Origin: an uncultured Allobaculum sp.
Lineage (GTDB): Bacteria > Bacillota_I > Bacilli_A > Erysipelotrichales > Erysipelotrichaceae
DNA: 13,490 nucleotides
Reading direction: 5' to 3'
Assembly (NCBI GenBank): GCA_948467695.1
Contig: CAOKFJ010000016.1
Span: 1 to 13,490 of the forward strand
The position numbers and the translations under genes are program-made. Below are positions 11,104-13,490 of this stretch, piece after piece. How positions within the stretch are numbered: the stretch's first letter is position 1; each line of letters opens with the position of its first letter. The notes below the pieces were generated by a model. It saw nothing but the letters and a program-made list of their open reading frames with translations, was not told the origin of the DNA and ran no database searches.

Positions 11104-11479
11104 ATTTCAGAACAATTCGCCTGTATACCTGCAGATGGCGGACATTCTCGAAAGCGCGATCGTATCCGGAACGTTCAAACCGGGAGACAGACTGCCCTCT
11201 GTGCGGGAACTCGCTTTGCAGAGCCGCACAAATCCGAACACCGTATCCAAAGCGCTCAATGAACTGGAGCGCAAAGGCCTGATTGAAACACGCCGCACGA
11301 GCGGCAAGTTTGTCTGCCTCAATGACGAAGCGCTTAAAAAGCAGCGTCTGGAGATTGCATACGGACTTTGCGCAGGATTTCTCAAGGAAATGAGTTCGCT
11401 TGGTTTTTCCAGAGAAGAGAGTCTAGCTCTTCTTGCGAGAGGAGAATACGATGCGAATGCAGATCGTAAACCTGAATAA
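11093..11479 (+). CDS. GntR-family transcriptional regulator, YtrA subfamily
   Basis: This 128-residue protein is about the length of YtrA-type GntR regulators. A winged-helix DNA-binding domain covers residues 9-75, with the family signature PVYLQ (10-14), SGTFKPGDRLPSVRELA (25-41), NPNTVSKALNELERKGLIE (47-65) and SGKFV (70-74). Only a short helical C-terminal tail (about 76-128) follows, serving dimerisation rather than forming a large effector domain. Such proteins repress the ABC transporter operon they head and respond to cell-wall-active antibiotics or other envelope stress in several Firmicutes. The start at 11093 gives the normal family N-terminus (MNFEF), although the spacing from GGGAG is long at 12 bases. 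Its last 29 bases overlap the ABC ATPase gene in another frame, so translation of the two is probably coupled. Confidence 0.93.
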   Translation: MNFEFQNNSPVYLQMADILESAIVSGTFKPGDRLPSVRELALQSRTNPNTVSKALNELERKGLIETRRTSGKFVCLNDEALKKQRLEIAYGLCAGFLKEMSSLGFSREESLALLARGEYDANADRKPE

Positions 11480-12137
11480 ATCCTATGGAATCAAAGATAT
11501 CCTGCATGACGTCAATCTGGATCTGCCTGCAGGACAGATTGTCGGGCTGCTCGGCCCGAATGGTGCGGGGAAGAGCACGCTGATTAAATGCATCAATGAT
11601 CTGCTTGAGTTTTCCGGCGATGTGCTGATTGACGGCAAGCCGTTCACGGCGCAGGACCATGCGAAAATTGCCTATCTGCCGGAGAAGACTTACCTGGATC
11701 CTCAGTCAACCGCGCGCAAAACGCTGCGCTTTTTCAAATCTTTCTATCCCGATTTTGATGAGGAAAAAGCGCTGAAACTGATTGAGAAAATGGAACTCGA
11801 TCCAGATCAGCGCATTAAAACAATGTCCAAAGGCATGCAGGAAAAACTGCAGCTGATCCTTGTTTTATGCCGCAATGCCGAGCTGTATATTTTCGACGAG
11901 CCGATTGGCGGCGTCGATCCGGCGGCAAGAGAAAAGATACTGGATCTGATTCTCGACAGCTTCAATGAAAACGCGACGTACCTGATCAGCACGCATATGA
12001 TCAGCGAGATTGAACGCATTCTTGAACGCGCTATCGTGCTTCGACACGGGCGCATCGTGATGGATGACAATGTGGAAGACATTCGTCTGCGTACGGGAAA
12101 ATCCCTGCAGACCGTCTTCGTGGAGGCGCTCTTATGA
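11451..12137 (+). CDS. ABC transporter ATP-binding protein, YtrB-like
   Basis: This 228-residue ATPase drives the membrane protein encoded next to it. Walker A is GPNGAGKST (residues 35-43, Lys41). The signature motif is the degenerate MSKGMQEK (125-132) in place of LSGGQ. Walker B is LYIFDEP (145-151) with catalytic Glu150, and the switch histidine is His182 in STHM. The SKGM form of the signature is usual in ATPases partnered with YtrA-type GntR regulators, which often act as exporters or in antimicrobial-peptide and envelope-stress defence. ATG 11451 is chosen because GAGGAG (11439-11444) lies 6 bases upstream; an upstream in-frame TTG at 11433 lacks this support, and an ATG at 11457 is an alternative. 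The gene overlaps GntR by 29 bases and the permease by 4. Confidence 0.94.
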   Translation: MRMQIVNLNKSYGIKDILHDVNLDLPAGQIVGLLGPNGAGKSTLIKCINDLLEFSGDVLIDGKPFTAQDHAKIAYLPEKTYLDPQSTARKTLRFFKSFYPDFDEEKALKLIEKMELDPDQRIKTMSKGMQEKLQLILVLCRNAELYIFDEPIGGVDPAAREKILDLILDSFNENATYLISTHMISEIERILERAIVLRHGRIVMDDNVEDIRLRTGKSLQTVFVEALL

Positions 12138-12868
12138 TGAAACTGGCAATGTATCAGACGCAGACTCTGTTTAAAAAGCTGATCTGGCTGATTCTGGCGG
12201 TGCTTGCAAGCTATGCGCTGTTCCGTTTGAGCGTATGGAAATTTCAGGGAATGACCATGCTCACCTCCCTGAGCAAAATCTTTATGATGCTTACGCTTCT
12301 TGTGGCGATGGTGTGCATGGTGTACATGATGTTTCAAAGCTGGATGGGTGTCGAAAATCTGTTTTACTCCCCGACAGCGTATCTGATCCGCACGCTTCCG
12401 CTGTCGCGCATGCAGATTTTCGGCGCGTACATGCTTTCGACAGCTTTCGTATGGCTGGTGCTTCTTGCGCTGGGGGCTGTGCTGCTGTGGATGCTTGTGC
12501 CTGACTTTTTCGCACAGCCTATTCCGCATGACATGATGCGGTTTGTATACGTGACTTTTGCGGCAGCCGTGCTTGAGGGCGCATTGAACTGGGCAAGCGG
12601 CGTGTTTGCGATCGTCTTCGGTCATTTCAAAGGCCGTTCGGGATGGGGACTGATTATCCTTATCGGAATCATCGTTTTGTATGGCGTGCAGTTTCTGGCG
12701 ATTGGCGTGGTTCTTCTGTTCAACCACAATGCGCTGATGATCGATGATCCGGGCGTTGAGGCGATGATCAGTGTCATCAAAACCATCCTTGCCGTGTATG
12801 CCCTCGCGGATGTCGCATTGTTTTCTCTAAGCGCATGGCGCATTCAGACTTCAGCTGAAGTCGAATAG
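12134..12868 (+). CDS. ABC transporter permease-like membrane protein
   Basis: This 244-residue, strongly hydrophobic protein has about six membrane segments: roughly residues 14-34, 45-68, 94-122, 134-158, 167-193 and 212-236. The size and six-helix plan fit an ABC-2-type exporter permease. I do not recognise a specific subfamily, so it is assigned by topology and position. The ATG shares four bases (ATGA) with the ATPase stop, with TGGAGG (12121-12126) as ribosome binding site, a classic coupled pair. A tandem ATG gives Met-Met and leaves the exact start uncertain by one codon. It is the last gene of the operon, followed by a strong terminator. With one permease and one ATPase, the likely complex is a dimer of each. 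The substrate is unknown. Confidence 0.85.
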   Translation: MMKLAMYQTQTLFKKLIWLILAVLASYALFRLSVWKFQGMTMLTSLSKIFMMLTLLVAMVCMVYMMFQSWMGVENLFYSPTAYLIRTLPLSRMQIFGAYMLSTAFVWLVLLALGAVLLWMLVPDFFAQPIPHDMMRFVYVTFAAAVLEGALNWASGVFAIVFGHFKGRSGWGLIILIGIIVLYGVQFLAIGVVLLFNHNALMIDDPGVEAMISVIKTILAVYALADVALFSLSAWRIQTSAEVE

Positions 12869-12919
12869 TCTTTCGCAAGGGACATTCGTTGCGGTATCTT
12901 GACCAATTCATAGCTTGAA

Positions 12920-12970
12920 AAAAGCGCTCATCCAGAACTCGTCAGCGAGTTGAAGGATGAGCGCTTTTGC
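12920..12970. terminator. Bidirectional terminator between the ABC operon and the GNAT gene
   Basis: AAAAGCGCTCATCC (12920-12933) pairs perfectly with GGATGAGCGCTTTT (12955-12968). An inner stem AACTCG (12936-12941)/CGAGTT (12946-12951) closes a TCAG loop. T-runs lie at both ends (TTTT forward, TTTTTT reverse), so it can stop both the ABC operon and the convergent acetyltransferase transcript. Confidence 0.93.
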
Positions 12971-12985
12971 GTGCAATAAATGGGA

Positions 12986-13444
12986 TTATCGTCCCAGACG
13001 ATTCTCGTCTGCACTTTCGTCCGTCAGCGATTTGGAATACTTGAAATGGAAATTGTGCAGTCCTTCGCGTTCGTAAAAACGATGCGCGTCTTTTCGAAGC
13101 TGGTTGGTCGCCAGTTCAATCTGGCAGCATCCCGCCTCTTTTGCGACAGTGCATGCATATTCCAGCATTTTTTTGCCGATTCCCTGCGAGCGAAATGCCG
13201 GATCGATCGCAAATTCCATGATCTCGGCGATTGTATCGCAATGATGCAGCTGGCGCTCAAAGCGCATGTGCAGCACACCGGCAACAGTTTCATCCAGTTC
13301 GCAGACGAGAATAGAGTGCGAGCGGCTTTCAAGCTGTTCGGTATATATGGATTGAAAAATATCGAAGGGAAGTTCCTGTTTTTCCAGATCGCAGATCAGG
13401 CGGTAAACGTCCAGGCAGTCTTCAAGCGCGGCTTTTCGAAACAT
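12986..13444 (-). CDS. GNAT-family N-acetyltransferase
   Basis: This 152-residue protein has the single-domain GNAT fold and would move an acetyl group from acetyl-CoA to an amine. The acetyl-CoA pyrophosphate-binding motif is RSQGIG (residues 85-90, the R/Q-x-x-G-x-G pattern), following strand 4 EFAIDPAF and preceding helix KKMLEYACTVAKEAGC. A typical C-terminal part ELATN-LRKDAHRFYEREGLHNFHFKYSKSL follows. The whole resembles small aminoalkylphosphonate (PhnO-like) and aminoglycoside-type acetyltransferases, but the acceptor cannot be predicted. The start at 13444 fits the usual beginning (FRKAALED), although the region upstream shows only a weak AAGAAAG ribosome binding site. It is convergent with the ABC operon; its promoter would lie mostly outside the window. 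Confidence 0.9.
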   Translation of the reverse strand: MFRKAALEDCLDVYRLICDLEKQELPFDIFQSIYTEQLESRSHSILVCELDETVAGVLHMRFERQLHHCDTIAEIMEFAIDPAFRSQGIGKKMLEYACTVAKEAGCCQIELATNQLRKDAHRFYEREGLHNFHFKYSKSLTDESADENRLGR

Positions 13445-13490
13445 AGATTGATCGCTTTCTTAGCGTTGCTTGAGATTTGCGGCTTCTTTT
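13445..13490. other. Upstream edge of the GNAT gene
   Basis: These last 46 bases hold only the leader of the acetyltransferase gene. I see no clear promoter box and no other gene. Confidence 0.4.

Noticed and set aside
11807..12727. A 306-codon minus-strand frame opposite the ABC genes
   Set aside because: The product is an implausible His/Lys/Arg/Gln-rich string lying over two well-recognised genes; it is a shadow.

Overview
The window (about 13.5 kb, no obvious compositional break) looks like chromosomal DNA of a gut- or mouth-dwelling Firmicute. Its very large secreted glycosidase carries NPCBM, Big_2, dockerin and FIVAR-like modules, there is a YtrA-type GntR/ABC operon, and the short-chain dehydrogenase resembles clostridial bile-acid 7alpha-hydroxysteroid dehydrogenases. 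Together these suggest the Erysipelotrichia or a neighbouring Clostridia-like group. That placement is inference; no rRNA or other taxonomic marker is present.

Layout, left to right. (1) 1-852 (+): 5'-truncated P1-family (S58/NylC-type) autoprocessing peptidase, closed by a strong terminator at 900-948. (2) 949-1241: non-coding stretch with a perfect 20-bp inverted repeat bounding a 107-bp element (1039-1145). (3) 1242-2282 (-): membrane-anchored YdcF/SanA-like DUF218 protein. (4) 2283-2595: its leader, plus a hairpin that probably ends the next gene. (5) 2596-8091 (-): 1831-aa secreted LacZ-type GH2 beta-galactosidase with a long modular C-terminal tail. (6) 8092-8550: divergent intergenic region with direct repeats, a candidate promoter and two palindromes. 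(7) 8551-9348 (+): 7alpha-HSDH-like SDR. (8) Bidirectional terminator at 9395-9455. (9) 9461-10864 (-): MATE efflux transporter, apparently expressed from a leaderless promoter whose -35 box lies inside a 9-bp inverted repeat. (10) 11093-12868 (+): tightly overlapping operon of a YtrA-type GntR repressor, an ABC ATPase and an ABC permease, with a promoter/operator in front. (11) Bidirectional terminator at 12920-12970. (12) 12986-13444 (-): GNAT acetyltransferase.

How the genes may work together. The GntR-ABC-permease operon is a self-contained regulated exporter or stress module. The MATE pump is transcribed divergently from it, so the 10865-11092 region is the control point of a two-pump locus. 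The beta-galactosidase and the SDR are divergent and both suit life in the gut (glycan foraging, bile acid or other alcohol oxidation), but nothing in the sequence links them functionally. I found no CRISPR array, no intact transposon, no phage genes, no tRNA or rRNA, and no clear new multi-gene system. The most unusual items are the 107-bp inverted-repeat element, the modular dockerin-bearing beta-galactosidase and the leaderless MATE promoter.
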